Shown piece by piece: positions 26,801 through 40,219 of a stretch of DNA of 64,000 bases. Origin of the DNA: Solenopsis invicta (Eukaryota > Arthropoda > Insecta > Hymenoptera > Formicidae); assembly GCF_016802725.1 (NCBI RefSeq), contig NC_052678.1, forward strand, positions 6,012,001 through 6,076,000. Reading direction: 5' to 3'. Position 1 is the first letter of the stretch. Each line of letters opens with the position of its first letter. The notes under the pieces are model-generated. The model did no database searches. It was not told the DNA's origin and saw only the letters and a list, made by a program, of their open reading frames with translations. The position numbers and the translations under genes were made by a program.

Positions 26801-29800
26801 TAGTGGATCGAATCGCTAAAGTGAAAGACGAAAGTGTTATATCAGTCAAAGTTCGAAATTTTTGAGTAAAATTGGTTTTTTTCCGAATTTTTCAATATCT
26901 CTGTGTTCTGATAGCCCACAGAAGATATATATCTTTTATCATGATGTATCGAATTTCTGAACTGAAAAAGGAAAGACTTATATCAGTCAAATTTCGAAAT
27001 TTTTGAGTAAAATTTTTTGTGCGAATTTCTCCAATATCTCTGTGTTCTGATATGCCCGAGAAGAGTTCTAACTTTTATCATAGTGGATCCAGTCGCTAAA
27101 GTGAAAGACGAAAGAGTTGTATCAGTCAAAGTTCGAAATTTTTGAGTAAAATTGGTTTTTTTCCGAATTTCTTCAATATCTCTGTGTTCTGATAACCCTA
27201 AGAAGAGATATATCTTTTATCATGATGTATCGAATTTCTGAACTGAAAAAGGAAAGACTTATATCAGTCAAATTTCGAAATTTTTGAGTAAAATTTTTTG
27301 TGCGAATTTCTCCAATATCTCTGTGTTCTGATAGCCCCGAGAAGAGTTCTAACTTTATCATAATGGATCGAATCGGTAAAGTGAAAGACGAAAGAGTTAT
27401 ATCAGTCAAAGTTCGAAAATTTTGAGGAAAATTTTTTGTGCGAATTTCTCCAATATTTCTGTGTTCTGATAGCCCCGGGAAGAGTTCTAACCTTTATCAT
27501 AATGGATCGAATCGCTAAAGTGAAAGACGAAAGAGTTATATCAGTCAAAGTTCGAAATTTTTTAGTAAACTTGGATTTTTTCCGAATTTCTTCAATATCT
27601 CTGTGTTCTGATAGCCCACAGAATATATATACCTTTTATCATGATGTGTCGAATTTCTGAACTGAAAAAGGATAGACTTATATCAGTCAAATTTCGAAAT
27701 TTTCGAGTAAAATTTTTTTTGCGAATTTTTTCAATATCTCTCTGTTCTGATATCCCCGAGAAGAATTCAAACTTTTGTCATAGTGGATCCAATCGCTAAA
27801 GTGAAAGACGAAAGTGTTATATCAGTCAAAGTTCGAAATTTTTAAGTAAAATTGGTTTTTTTCCGAATTTCTTCAATATCTCTGTGTTCTGATAGCCTAC
27901 AGAATATATATACCTTTTATCATGATGTGTCGAATTTCTGAACTGAAAAAGGAAAGACTTATATGAGTCAAATTTCGAAATCGTTGAGTAAAATTTTTTT
28001 TGCGAATTTCTCCAATATCTCTGTGTTCTGATAGCCCCGAGAAGAGTTCTAACTTTTATCATAATGGATCGAATCGCTAAAGTGAAAGACGAAAGTGTTA
28101 TATCAGTCAAAGTTCGAAATTTTTGAGTAAAATTGGTTTTTTTCCGAATTTCTTCAATATCTCTGTGTTCTGATAGCCCACAGAAGATATATACCTTTTA
28201 TCATGATGTATCGAATTTCTGAACTGAAAAAGGAAAGACTTATATCAGTCAAATTTCGAAATTTTTGAGTAAAATTTTTGTGCGAATTTCTCCAATATCT
28301 CTGTGTTCTGATATGCCCGAGAAGAGTTCTAACTTTTATCATAGTGGATCCAATCGCTAAAGTGAAAGACGAAAGAGTTGTATCAGTCAAAGTTCGAAAT
28401 TTTTGAGTAAAATTGGTTTTTTTCCGAATTTCTTCAATATCTCTGTGTTCTGATAACCCTAAGAAGAGATATATCTTTTATCATGATGTATCGAATTTCT
28501 GAACTGAAAAAGGAAAGACTTATATCAGTCAAATTTCGAAATTTTTGAGTAAAATTTTTTGTGCGAATTTCTCCAATATCTCTGTGTTCTGATAGCCCCG
28601 AGAAGAGTTCTAACTTTATCATAATGGATCGAATCGCTAAAGTGAAAGACGAAAGAGTTATATCAGTCAAAGTTCGAAAATTTTGAGGAAAATTTTTTGT
28701 GCGAATTTCTCCAATATCTCTGTGTTCTGATAGCCCCGAGAAGAGTTTTAACTTTTATCATAACGAATCGAATCGCTAAAGTGAAAGACGAAAGAGTTAT
28801 ATCAGTCAAAGTACGAAATTTTTGAGTAAAATTGGTTTTTTTCCGAATTTCTTCAATATCTCTGTGTTCTGATAGCCCACAGAAGATATATACCTTTTAT
28901 CATGATGTATCGAATTTCTGAACTGAAAAAGGAAAGACTTATATCAGTCAAATTTCGAAATTTTTGAGTAAAATTTTTTTTGCGAATTTCTCCAATATCT
29001 CTGTGTTCTGATATGCACGAGAAGAGTTCTAACTTTTATCATAGTGGATCCAATCGCTAAAGTGAAAGACGAAAGAGTTATATCAGTCAAAGATCGAAAT
29101 TTTTGAGTAAAATGGATTTCTTTCCGAATTTTTAGATATCTCTGTGTTCTGATAGCCCACAGAAGATATATATCTTTTATCATGATGTATCGAATTTATG
29201 AACTGAAAAAGGAAAGACTTATATCAGTCAAATTTCGAAATTTTTGAGTAAAATTTTTTTTGCGAATTTCTCCAATATCTCTGTGTTCTGATATGCCCGA
29301 GAAGAGTTCTAACTTTTATCATAGTGGATCCAATCGCTAAAGTGAAAGACGAAAGAGTTGTATCAGTCAAAGTTCGAAATTTTTGAGTAAAATTGGTTTT
29401 TTTCCGAATTTCTTCAATATCTCTGTGTTCTGATAACCCTAAGAAGAGATATATCTTTTATCATGATGTATCGAATTTCTGAACTGAAAAAGGAAAGACT
29501 TATATCAGTCAAATTTCGAAATTTTTGAGTAAAATTTTTTGTGCCAATTTCTCCAATATCTCTGTGTTCTGATAGCCCCGAGAAGAGTTCTAACTTTATC
29601 ATAATGGATCGAATCGCTAAAGTGAAAGACGAAAGAGTTATATCAGTCAAAGTTCGAAAATTTTGAGGAAAATTTTTTTGCGAATTTCTCCAATATCTCT
29701 GTGTTCTGATAGCCCCGAGAAGAGTTCTAACTTTTATCATAACGAATCGAATCGCTAAAGTGAAAGACGAATGTGTTATATCAGTCAATGTACGAAATTT

Positions 29801-32800
29801 TTGAGTAAAATTGGTTTTTTTCCGAATTTCTTCAATATCTCTGTGTTCTGATAGCCCACAGAAGATATATACCTTTTATCATGATGTATCGAATTTCTGA
29901 ACTGAAAAAGGAAAGACTTATATCAGTCAAATTTCGAAATTTTTGAGTAAAATTTTTTTTGCGAATTTCTCCAATATCTCTGTGTTCTGATATGCCCGAG
30001 AAGAGTTCTAACTTTTATCATAGTGGATCCAATCGCTAAAGTGAAAGACGAAAGAGTTGTATCAGTCAAAGTTCGAAATTTTTAAGTAAAATTGGTTTTT
30101 TTCCGAATTTCTTCAATATCTCTGTGTTCTGATAGCCTACAGAAGATATATACCTTTTATCATGATGTATCGAATTTCTGAACTGAAAAAGGAAAGACTT
30201 ATATCAGTCAAATTTCGAAATTTTTGAGTAAAATTTTTTGTGCGAATTTCTCCAATATCTCTGTGTTCTGATAGCCCCGAGAAGAGTTCTAACCTTTATC
30301 ATAATGGATCGAATCGCTAAAGTGAAAGACGAAACAGTTATATCAGTCAAAGTTCGAAATTTTTTAGTAAACTTGGATTTTTTCCGAATTTCTTCAATAT
30401 CTCTGTGTTCTGATAGCCCACAGAAGATATATACATTTTATCATGATGTATCGAATTTCTGAACTGAAAAAGGAAAGACTTATATCAGTCAAATTTCGAA
30501 ATTTTTGAGTAAAATTTTTTTTGCGAATTTCTCCAATATCTCTGTGTTCTGATAGCCCCGAGAAGAGTTCTAACTTTTATCATAATGGATCGAATCGCTA
30601 AAGTGAAAGACGAAAGTGTTATATCAGTCAAAGTTCGAAATTTTTGAGTAAAATTGGTTTTTTTCCGAATTTCTTCAATATCTCTGTGTTCTGATAGCCC
30701 ACAGAAGATATATATCTTTTATCATGATGTATCGAATTTCTGAACTGAAAAAGGAAAGACTTATATCAGTCAAATTTCGAAATTTTTGAGTAAAATTTTT
30801 TTTGCGAATTTCTCCAATATCTCTGTGTTCTGATATGCCCGAGAAGAGTTCTAACTTTTATCATAGTGGATCCAATCGCTAAAGTGAAAGACGAAAGAGT
30901 TGTATCAGTCAAAGTTCGAAATTTTTGAGTAAAATTGGTTTTTTTCCGAATTTCTTCAATATCTCTGTGTTCTGATAGCCCACAGAAGATATATACATTT
31001 TATCATGATGTATCGAATTTCTGAACTGAAAAAGGAAAGACTTATATCAGTCAAATTTCGAAATTTTTGAGTAAAATTTTTGTGCGAATTTCTCCAATAT
31101 CTCTGTGTTCTGATAGCCCCGAGAAGAGTTCTAACTTTATCATAATGGATCGAATCGCTAAAGTGAAAGACGAAAGTGTTATATCAGTCAAAGTTCGAAA
31201 TTTTTGAGTAAAATTGGTTTTTTTCCGAATTTCTTCAATATCTCTGTGTTCTGATAGCCCACAGAAGATATATATCTTTTATCATGATGTATCGAATTTC
31301 TGAACTGAAAAAGGAAAGACTTATATCAGTCAAATTTCGAAATTTTTGAGTAAAATTTTTTTTTTCTGAATTTCTTCAATATCTCTGTGTTCTGATATGC
31401 CCGAGAAGAGTTCTAACTTTTATCATAGTGGATCCAATCGCTAAAGTGAAAGACGAAAGAGTTATATCAGTCAAAGTTCGAAATTTTTGAATAAAATTGG
31501 TTTTTTTCCGAATTTCTTCGATATCTCTGTGTTCTGATAGCCCACAGAAGAAATATATCTTTTATCATGATGTATCGAATTTCTGAACTGAAAAAGGAAA
31601 GACTTATATCAGTCAAATTTCAAAATTTTTGAGTAAAATTTTTTGTGCGAATTTCTCCAATATCTCTGTGTTCTGATAGCCCCGAGAAGAGTTCTAACTT
31701 TATCATAATGGATCGAATCGCTAAAGTGAAAGACGAAAGAGTTATATCAGTCAAAGTTCGAAAATTTTGAGGAAAATTTTTTGTGCGAATTTCTCCAATA
31801 TTTCTGTGTTCTGATAGCCACGGGAAGAGTTCTAACCTTTATCATAATGGATCGAATCGCTAAAGTGAAAGACGAAAGAGTTATATCAGTCAAAGTTCGA
31901 AATTTTTGAGTAAAATTGGTTTTTTTCCGAATTTCTTCAATATATCTGTGTTCTGATAGCCCACAGAAGATATATACCTTTTATCATGATGTGTCGAATT
32001 TCTGAACTGAAAAAGGAAAGACTTATATCAGTCAAATTTCGAAATTTTCGAGTAAAATTTTTTTTGCGAATTTTTTCAATATCTCTCTGTTCTGATATCC
32101 CCGAGAAGAGTTCTAACTTTTATCATAGTGGATCCAATCGCTAAAGTGAAAGACGAAAGTGTTATATCAGTCAAAGTTCGAAATTTTTTAGTAAACTTGG
32201 ATTTTTTCCGAATTTCTTCAATATCTCTGTGTTCTGATAGCCCACAGAAGATATATACCTTTTATCATGATGTGTCGAATTTCTGAACTGAAAAAGGAAA
32301 GACTTATATCAGTCAAATTTCGAAATTTTTGAGTAAAATTTTTTTTGCGAATTTCTCCAATATCTCTGTGTTCTGATAGCCCCGAGAAGAGTTCTAACTT
32401 TTATCATAATGGATCGAAACGCTAAAGTGAAAGACGAAAGTGTTATATCAGTCAAAGTTCGAAATTTTTGAGTAAAATTGGTTTTTTTCCGAATTTCTTC
32501 AATATCTCTGTGTTCTGATAGCCCACAGAAGATATATATCTTTTATCATGATGTATCGAATTTATGAACTGAAAAAGGAAAGACTTATATCAGTCAAATT
32601 TCGAAATTTTTGAGTAAAATTTTTTTGCGAATTTCTCCAATATCTCTGTGTTCTGATATGCCCGAGAAGAGTTCTAACTTTTATCATAGTGGATCCAATC
32701 GCTAAAGTGAAAGACGAAAGAGTTGTATCAGTCAAAGTTCGATATTTTTTAGTAAAATTGGTTTTTTTCCGAATTTCTTCAATATCTCTGTGTTCTGATA

Positions 32801-33990
32801 GCCCACAGAAGAGATATACCTTTTATCATGATGTATCGAATTTCTGAACTGAAAAAGGAAAGACTTATATCAGTCAAATTTCGAAATTTTTGAGTAAAAT
32901 TTTTTGTGCGAATTTCTCCAATATCTCTGTGTTCTGATAGCCCCGAGAAGATTTCTAACTTTATCATAATGGATCGAATCGCTAAAGTGAAAGACGAAAG
33001 AGTTATATCAGTCAAAGTTCGAAAATTTGAGGAAAATTTTTTTTGCGAATTTCTCCAATATCTCTGTGTTCTGATAGCCCCGAGAAGAGTTCTAACTTTT
33101 ATCATAACGAATCGAATCGCTAAAGTGAAAGACGAATGTGTTATATCAGTCAATGTACGAAATTTTTGAGTAAAATTGGTTTTTTTCCGAATTTCTTCAA
33201 TATCTCTGTGTTCTGATAGCCCACAGAAGATATATACCTTTTATCATGATGTATCGAATTTCTGAACTGAAAAAGGAAAGACTTATATCAGTCAAATTTC
33301 GAAATTTTTGAGTAAAATTTTTTTTGCGAATTTCTTCAATATCTCTGTGTTCTGATATGCACGAGAAGAGTTCTAACTTTTATCATAGTGGATCCAATCG
33401 CTAAAGTGAAAGACGAAAGAGTTATATCAGTCAAAGATCGAAATTTTTGAGTAAAATTGGTTTTTTTCCGTATTTCTTCAATATCTCTGTGTTCTGATAG
33501 CCCACAGAAGATATATACCTTTTATCATAATGTATCGAATTTCTGAACTGAAAAAGGAAAGACTTATATCAGTCAAATTTCGAAATTTTTGAGTAAAATT
33601 TTTTTTGCGAATTTCTCCTATATCTCTGTGTTCTGATAGCCCCGAGAAGAGTTCTAACCTTTATCATAATGGATCGAATCGCTAAAGTGAAAGACGAAAC
33701 AGTTATATCAGTCAAAGTTCGAAATTTTTTAGTAAACTTGGATTTTTTCCGAATTTCTTCAATATCTCTGTGTTCTGATAGCCCACAGAAGATATATACA
33801 TTTTATCATGATGTATCGAATTTCTGAACTGAAAAAGGAAAGACTTATATCAGTCAAATTTCGAAACTTTTGAGTAAAATCTTTGTGCGAATTTCTCCAA
33901 TATCTCTGTGTTCTGATAGCCCCGAGAAGAGTTCTAACTTTTATCATAATGGATCGAATCGCTAAAGTGAAAGACGAAAGTGTTATATCA
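17807..33990. repeat. Satellite homogenised core, right part
   Basis: Same monomer classes and dimer order as the left core, with near-identical copies many monomers apart. Examples are the 78-codon frames ending at 21805 and 24608, and the 94-codon frames at 20680-20964 and 23763-24047. Confidence 0.8.
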
Positions 33991-36900
33991 GTCAAAGTTC
34001 GTAAATTTTAAGGAAAACTTTTTTTGCGAATTTCTCCAATATCTCTGTGTTCTGATATCCCCGAGAAGAGTTCTAACTTTTATCATAGTTGATCAAATCG
34101 CTAAAGTGAAAGACGAAAGTGTTATATCAGTCAAAATTCGAAATTTTTGAGTAAAATTGGTTTTTTTCCGAATTTCTTCAATATCTCTGTGTTCTGATAG
34201 CCCTAAAAAGAGATATAACTTTTATCATGATGTATCGAATCGCTGAACTGAAAAAGGGAAGACTTATATCAGTCAAATTTCGAAATTTTTGAGTTAAATT
34301 TTTTGTGCGAATTTCTCCAATATCTTTGTTTTCTGATTGCCCCGAGAAGAGTTGTAACTTTCATCATAATGGATCGAAGCGCTAAAGAAAAAGACGAAAG
34401 TGTTATATCAGTCAAAGTTCGAAATTTTTTAGTAAAATTGGTTTTTTTGCGAATTTCTCCAATATCTCTGTGTTCTGATAGCCCACAGAAGAGATATAAC
34501 TTTTATGATGATGTATCGAATCGCTGAACTGAAAAAGGAAAGACTTATATCAGGCAAATTTCGAAATTTTTGAGTAAAATTTTTTTTGCGAATTTCTCCA
34601 ATATCTTTGTGTTCTGATAGCCCCGAGAAGTGTTATAACTTTTATCATAATGGATCGAATCGCTAAAGTGAAAGACGAAAGTGTTATATCAGTCAATGTT
34701 CGTAAATTTTGAGGAAAATTTTTTTTGCGAATTTCTCCAATATCTCTGTGTTCTGATATCCCCGAGAAGAGTTCTAACTTTTATCATAGTGGATCAAATC
34801 GCTAAAGTGAAAGACGAAAGAGTTATATCAGTCAAAATACGAAATTTTTGAGTAAAATTGGTTTTTTTCCGAATTTCTTCAATATCTCTGTGTTCGGATA
34901 GCCCTAAGAAGAGATATAACTTTTATCATGATGTATCGAATCGCTGAACTGAAAAAGGAAAGACTTATATCAGTCAAATTTCGAAATTTTTGAGTAAAAT
35001 TTTTTGTGCGAATTTCTCCAATATCTTTGTTTTCTGATAGCCCCGAGAAGAGTTGTAACTTTTATCATAATGGATCGAAGCGCTAAAGTAAAAGACGAAA
35101 GTGTTATATCGGTCAAAGTTCGAAATTTTTTAGTAAAATTGGTTTTTTTGCGAATTTCTCCAATATCTCTGTGTTCTGATAGCCCACAGAAGAGATATAA
35201 CTTTTATCATGATGGATCGAATCGCTGAACTGATAACGGAAAGACTTATATCAGGCAAATTTCGAAATTTTTGAGTAAAATTTTTTGTGCGAATTTCTCC
35301 AATATCTCTGTGTTCTGACAGCCACGAGAAGTGTTATAACTTTTATCATAATGGATCGAATCGCTAAAGTGAAAGACGAAAGAGTTATATCAGTCAAAGT
35401 TCGAAAATTTTGAGGAATATTTTTTTTGCGAATTTCTCCAATATCTCTGTGTTCTAATATCCCCGAGAAGAGTTCTAACTTTTATCATAGTGGATCCAAT
35501 AGCTAAAGTGAAAGACGAAAGGGTTATATCAGTCAAAGTTCGAAATTTTTTAGTAAAATTGGTTTTTTTGCGAATTTTTCCAATATCTCTGTGTTCTGAT
35601 TGCCCACAGAAGAGATATAACTTTTATCATGATGTATCGAATTGATGAACTGAAAAAGGAAAGACTTATATCAGTCAAATTTCGAAATTTTTTGAGTAAA
35701 ATTTTTTTTTCGAATTTCTCTAATATCTCTGTGTTCTGACAGCCCCGAGAAGTGTTATAACTTTTATCATAATGGATCGAATCGTTAAAGTGAAAGACGA
35801 AAGTGTTATATCAGTGAAAGTTCGTAAATTTTGAGGAATATTTTTTTTGCGAATTTCTCCAATATCTCTGTGTTCTGATATCCCCGAGTAAAGTACTAAC
35901 TTTTATCATAGTGGATCCAATCGCTAAAGTGAAAGACGAAAGAGTTATATGAGTCAAAGTTCAAAATTTTTTAGTAAAATTGGTTTTTTTGCGAATTTCT
36001 CTAATATCTCTGTGTTCTGATTGCCCACAGAATAGATATAACTTTTATCATGATGTATCGAATCGATGAACTGAAAAAGGAAAGACTTACATTAGTCAAA
36101 TTTCCAAATTTTTGAGTAAAATTTTTTGTGCGAATTTCTCCAATATCTCTGTGTTCTGATATCCCCGAGAAGAGTACTAACTTTTATCATAGTGGATCCA
36201 ATCGCTAAAGTGAAAGACGAAAGATTTATATCAGTCAAAGTTCGAAATTTTTTAGTAAAATTGGTTTTTTTGCGAATTTTTCCAATATCTCTGTGTTCTG
36301 ATTGCCCACAGAAGAGATATAACTTTTATCATGATGTATCGAATTGATGAACTGAAAAAGGAAAGACTTATATCAGTCAAATTTCGAAATTTTTGAGTAA
36401 AATTTTTTTTGCGAATTTCTCCAATATCTCTGTGTTCTGACAGCCCCGAGAAGTGTTATAACTTTTATCATAATGGATCGAATCGTTAAAGTGAAAGACG
36501 AAAGAGTTATATTAGTCAAAGTTCGAAAATTTTGAGGAAAATTTTTTTTGCGAATTTCTCCAAAATCTCTGTGTTCTTATATCCCCGAGAAGAGTACTAA
36601 CTTTTATCATAGTGGATCCAATCGCTAAAGTGAAAGACGAAAGATTTATATCAGTCAAAGTTCGAAATTTTTTAGTAAAATTGGTTTTTTTGCGAATTTT
36701 TCCAATATCTCTGTGGTCTGATTGCCCACACAAGAGATATAACTTTTATCATGATGTATCGAATCGCTGAACTGAAAAAGGAAAGACTTATATCAGTCAA
36801 ATTTCAAAATTTTTGAGAAAAATTTTTTTTGCGAATTTCTCCAATATCTCTGTGTTCTGACAGCCCCGAGATGTGTTATAACTTTTATCATAATGGATCG

Positions 36901-38432
36901 AATCGCTAAAGTGAAAGACGAAAGTGTTATATCAGTGAAAGTTCGTAAATTTTGAGGAAAATTTTTTTTGCGAATTTCTCCAATATCTCTGTGTTCTGAT
37001 ATCCCCGAGTAAAGTACTAACTTTTATCATAGTGGATCCAATCGCTAAAGTGAAAGACGAAAGAGTTATATGAGTCAAAGTTCGAAATTTTTTAGTAAAA
37101 TTGGTTTTTTTGCGAATTTCTCTAATATCTCTGTGTTCTGATTGCCCACAGAAGAGATATGACTTTTATCATGATGTATCGAATCGATGAACTGAAAAAG
37201 GAAAGACTTATATCAGTCTAAATTCGAAATTTTTGAGTAAAATTTTTTGTATGAATTTCTCCAATATCTCTGTGTTCTGATAGCCCCGAGAAGAGTTCTA
37301 ACTGTTATCATAATGGATCAAATCGCTAAAGTGAAAGACGAAAGAGTTATATGAGTCAAAGTTCGAAATTTTTTAGTAAAATTGGTTTTTTTGCGAATTT
37401 CTCTAATATCTCTGTGTTCTGATTGCCCACAGAAGAGATATAACTTTTATCATGATGTATCGAATCGCTGAACTGAAAAAGGAAAGACTTATATTAGGCA
37501 AATTTCAAAATTTTTGAGTAAAATTTTTTTTGCGAATTTCTCCAATATCTCTGTGTTCAGATATCCCCGAGAAGAGTTCTAACTTTTATCATAGTGGATC
37601 CAATCGCAAAAGTGGAAGACGAAAGTGTTATATCAGTCAAAGTTCGAAATTTTTGAGAAATATTGGTTTTTTTCCGAATTTCTTCAATATCTCTGTGTTC
37701 TGATAGCCCTAAAAAGAGATATATCTTTTATCATGATGTATCGAATCGCTGAACTGAAAAAGGAAAGACTTATATCAGTCAAATTTCGAAATTTTTGAGT
37801 AAAATTTTTTGTGCAAATTTCTCCAATATCTCTGTGTTCTGACAGCCCCGAGAAGTGTTATAACTTTTATCATAATGGATCGAATCGCTAAAGTGAAAGA
37901 CAAAAAAGTTATATCAGTCAAATTTCGAAATTTTTGAGTAAAATTTTTTGTGCGAATTTCTCCAATATCTCTGTGTTCTGATAGCCTCTAGAAGAGTTCT
38001 AACTCTTATCATGACTTATCGAACCGCTGAAGTGAAAAACGAAAGTGTTATATCAGTCAAAGTTCGAAATTTTGTAGTAAAACTTTTTTTGCGAATTTCT
38101 CCAATATCTGTGTTCTGATAGCCCACCGAAGAGTTCTAACTTTTATCATAATGGATCGAATCGCTAAAGTCAAAAACGAAAGAGTTATATCAGTCAAAAT
38201 TCAAAACTTTTAAGTAAAATTTTTTTGCGAATTTTGTTATTATTTCGCGAGTTCTGATAGCCCCATAAGAGTTTTAACTCTTATCATAATGCATCAAATC
38301 GCTAAAGTGATAAACAAAAGAGTTATATCAGTCAAAATACGAAATTTTTTAATAAAACTGTTTTTGCGAATTTCTCTAATATCTCTGTTCTGATAACCCA
38401 CCGAAGAGTTCTAACTTTTATGGTAATGGATC
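33991..38432. repeat. Satellite right transition zone and edge
   Basis: Homogeneity falls from about 34 kb. Variants such as CCCTAAAAAGAG, GACAGCCCCGAGAAGTG and GATTGCCCACAGAAGAG mirror those of 2-6 kb. The last three monomers (from about 38020) carry GCCTCTAGAAGAG, CCCACCGAAGAG and AAAAACGAAAG, and the array stops inside a monomer at ATGGATC (38427-38432). Confidence 0.75.
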
Positions 38433-38780
38433 TGTTGGGTTTAAGTGTTTGTAGGTGGCGATGATAAGTAGTTCTTTGTTAGTTCGTGAGACTATCTAGC
38501 GTACTGTTGTATCTCTATGCACTGTGTGTACGGTTGTTCTTCATCTTCTTTGTCTAATCGTAAGCGTGATAAATCAAAATTTTATACGTGCAAGTGTATA
38601 GCATGTAATATTCTTTTAATTACTAAGTGCAATATTTTTAGTTTAGTTTGCGAGAAATGAATTACTTGTATTCTTGTTGCAAGCGCTAGGCCATTAAGTG
38701 TACATTGAGTATAATTTTAATAAAAGTTCAAGTTGCATTTCTATCTCAATTGGTCCGATTCAAGATTCCGTGATTTTTGC
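38433..38780 (+). mobile_element. Possible solo LTR or LTR fragment
   Basis: The satellite is cut at TGTTGGGTTTAAG, a typical start for a BEL/Pao-type LTR. About 285 bp downstream there is AATAAAAGTTCAAGTT, which looks like an LTR polyadenylation signal. A clear CA end and a target duplication were not found, so the right boundary is arbitrary. It could also be unrelated unique sequence. Confidence 0.3.
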
Positions 38781-39778
38781 ACGGTTCCCTGCACATCAAT
38801 TGTGTCTATAATAAATTTCTGTATATTACACTGAGTTTTTCAACAGTTAAAGCAACCAAATGTAATACTAAAGTGCCTTTGATTTTTGCACACTTAATCA
38901 AACCAGGCACCGGCACGGACCAGTATCCAGCGTGTTGTTCGTTGGTGATGTCATATTTTCTGAAAAATATAATTTGTAATTAATAAATAATTATATCCAT
39001 TGTTAATGAATTAATTTTGTTAAATAGAAAAATTTGTTATAATAAATTTATCCGTTGATTCTAAATAAAGCTAAATTATTTATATATAAAAAATAACTTT
39101 ACAATAAATTTTTTAATTTATTAATTCTTAAATTAAGATGATATAAAGAAAATAATTTAATTACTATATAATTAAATTATAACAAGTTTCTAAATGAAAC
39201 TAAGAGAAAAGAGTTATATAATTTTGACTATGTATATTTATTCTTATCTTTTAACATTTCATGCATAATGTTTTACAATATTAATTTTATAATCTTCGAT
39301 ATAGTATTCTAATTAAAAGTTGTAGTAATTTTAATATTATAATATTTTTTATCATATTATGTCATTTCTTATAAATTTATTTATTGTTAATATAAAAATA
39401 TAATAGGCATAACACTTGCCATTTTTGAAGCTTCAACAATTAAGAGAATAATAAATAAAGCATTATTTCTTTAATATAAATTGCCGGTATATTTATTGGC
39501 GAAGAAAAACATCCATATTTCTAGCATCAGAATAAATTCCACCCAGTCACCAATATTGTTAGGTAAAATCATTTTTCTTGATAGTAATTAGTATCTTGAT
39601 ATATGTAAGGCGTAATGTCTGAAATTAGTAACATCTCAAGTTAAAGCAATCAAATGTAATACAAAAGTGTCTTTGATTTTTGCACAGTTAATCAAACACC
39701 ATCGTCAATATTCGATCCTTCTGTCTCGTTCCAAGGCATCTCTACCAGTTCTAGACTTCCATCCTCTTTCAAGGTTAT
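38781..39778. other. AT-rich segment with a duplicated 59-bp block, no gene seen
   Basis: Mostly A+T with no supported gene. A 59-bp block starting GTTAAAGCAA at 38846-38904 recurs at 39640-39698 in the same orientation, sharing CAAATGTAATAC and TTTGATTTTTGCACA. The pair is about 794 bp apart. It may mark a local duplication or two copies of a small dispersed repeat. Confidence 0.5.
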
Positions 39779-40130
39779 TCATTTTCTACTTTCGCTCTTC
39801 ACTTCCATTTTCTGCTCAAGATCCAAGTCCAATCTTATCATCTTCCTCAAGTTTTCAATATTAGCCGTGTCAATCGGCTGCAGAACATACATTTGTTCTG
39901 GGGACAACGTGGAAACACCTTTCGTAAGAAAAAATTCCTTTTTAAGACAGATTTACAGTAATGTATTAACTAATCAGTAAATAATACCTACTCGCTGGTA
40001 ATGTAGCGGAAGCATATAGATGATTTGATAACAATTTGATAAATCCAACAGTGGTAATGGGGTGGATTGAGTAATAGGAAAAACTGACTGAATCGGCTCC
40101 AAAAGTGTTACCTCCATCGCTTTATCATCC
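39779..40130 (-). pseudogene. Last two exons of a decayed gene
   Basis: Reading the minus strand, an exon-like segment (40130 to 39988) encodes KDDKAMEVTLLEPIQSVF and then, one base out of frame, TPLPLLDLSNCYQIIYMLPL. The shift falls in a run of six A (plus strand 40079-40084). A GT donor at 39987, a 69-bp intron and an AG acceptor before 39918 lead in matching phase to a 45-residue terminal exon (39918 to 39779). That exon contains LSPEQMYVLQPIDTANIENL and ends in a TGA. The codons read like real protein but I recognise no family. It lies in the same orientation as the zinc-finger-like piece at 48391-48626 on the other side of the foldback element, so both may be one gene. The frameshift suggests a pseudogene; a sequencing error in the homopolymer is the alternative. 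Confidence 0.45.
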
Positions 40131-40209
40131 TTGATAACGATGTCAGAATTATTTGTAACGTATCAACAGTGTCACTTATAATTATAAAAATTGTAACAGA
40201 TAGCAAGAA

Positions 40210-40219
40210 TGCATCTGAA
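40210..40219. repeat. Left target-site duplication of the foldback element
   Basis: TGCATCTGAA, identical to 48351-48360 on the other side of the element. Perfect identity suggests a fairly recent insertion. Confidence 0.9.

Larger units (their letters stand above)
1177..38432. repeat. Satellite array of ~140-bp monomers (about 265 copies) with higher-order repeats
   Basis: The whole 37-kb stretch is head-to-tail copies of one ~140-bp AT-rich monomer. Shared landmarks are TTATATCAGTCAAAGTTCG, GAATTTCTCCAATATCTCTG, TGTTCTGATAGCCC and TTTTATCATGATG. Two main monomer classes occur. One has TTTTTTTCCGAATTTCTTC, CCCACAGAAG and CTGAACTGAAAAAGG. The other has TTGCGAATTTCTCC, CCCCGAGAAGAG and GCTAAAGTGAAAGACG. 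They form 280-bp dimers through most of the core. The dozens of 60-120 codon open frames inside are the same two or three peptides repeated; because 140 is not a multiple of 3 the frame is lost within two monomers, so none is a gene. A pericentromeric or centromeric position is plausible but not shown. Confidence 0.97.

Noticed and set aside
1177..38432. Dozens of 60-124 codon open frames such as those starting MTDITLSSF or MCEFLQYLC
   Set aside because: They are the same monomers read again and again. The 140-bp period shifts frame at each unit, both strands are open, and there is no promoter, splice or family signal.
1177..38432. CENP-B box in the satellite monomer
   Set aside because: I looked for the YTTCGTTGGAARCGGGA pattern on both strands in the typical monomers and found no acceptable match.
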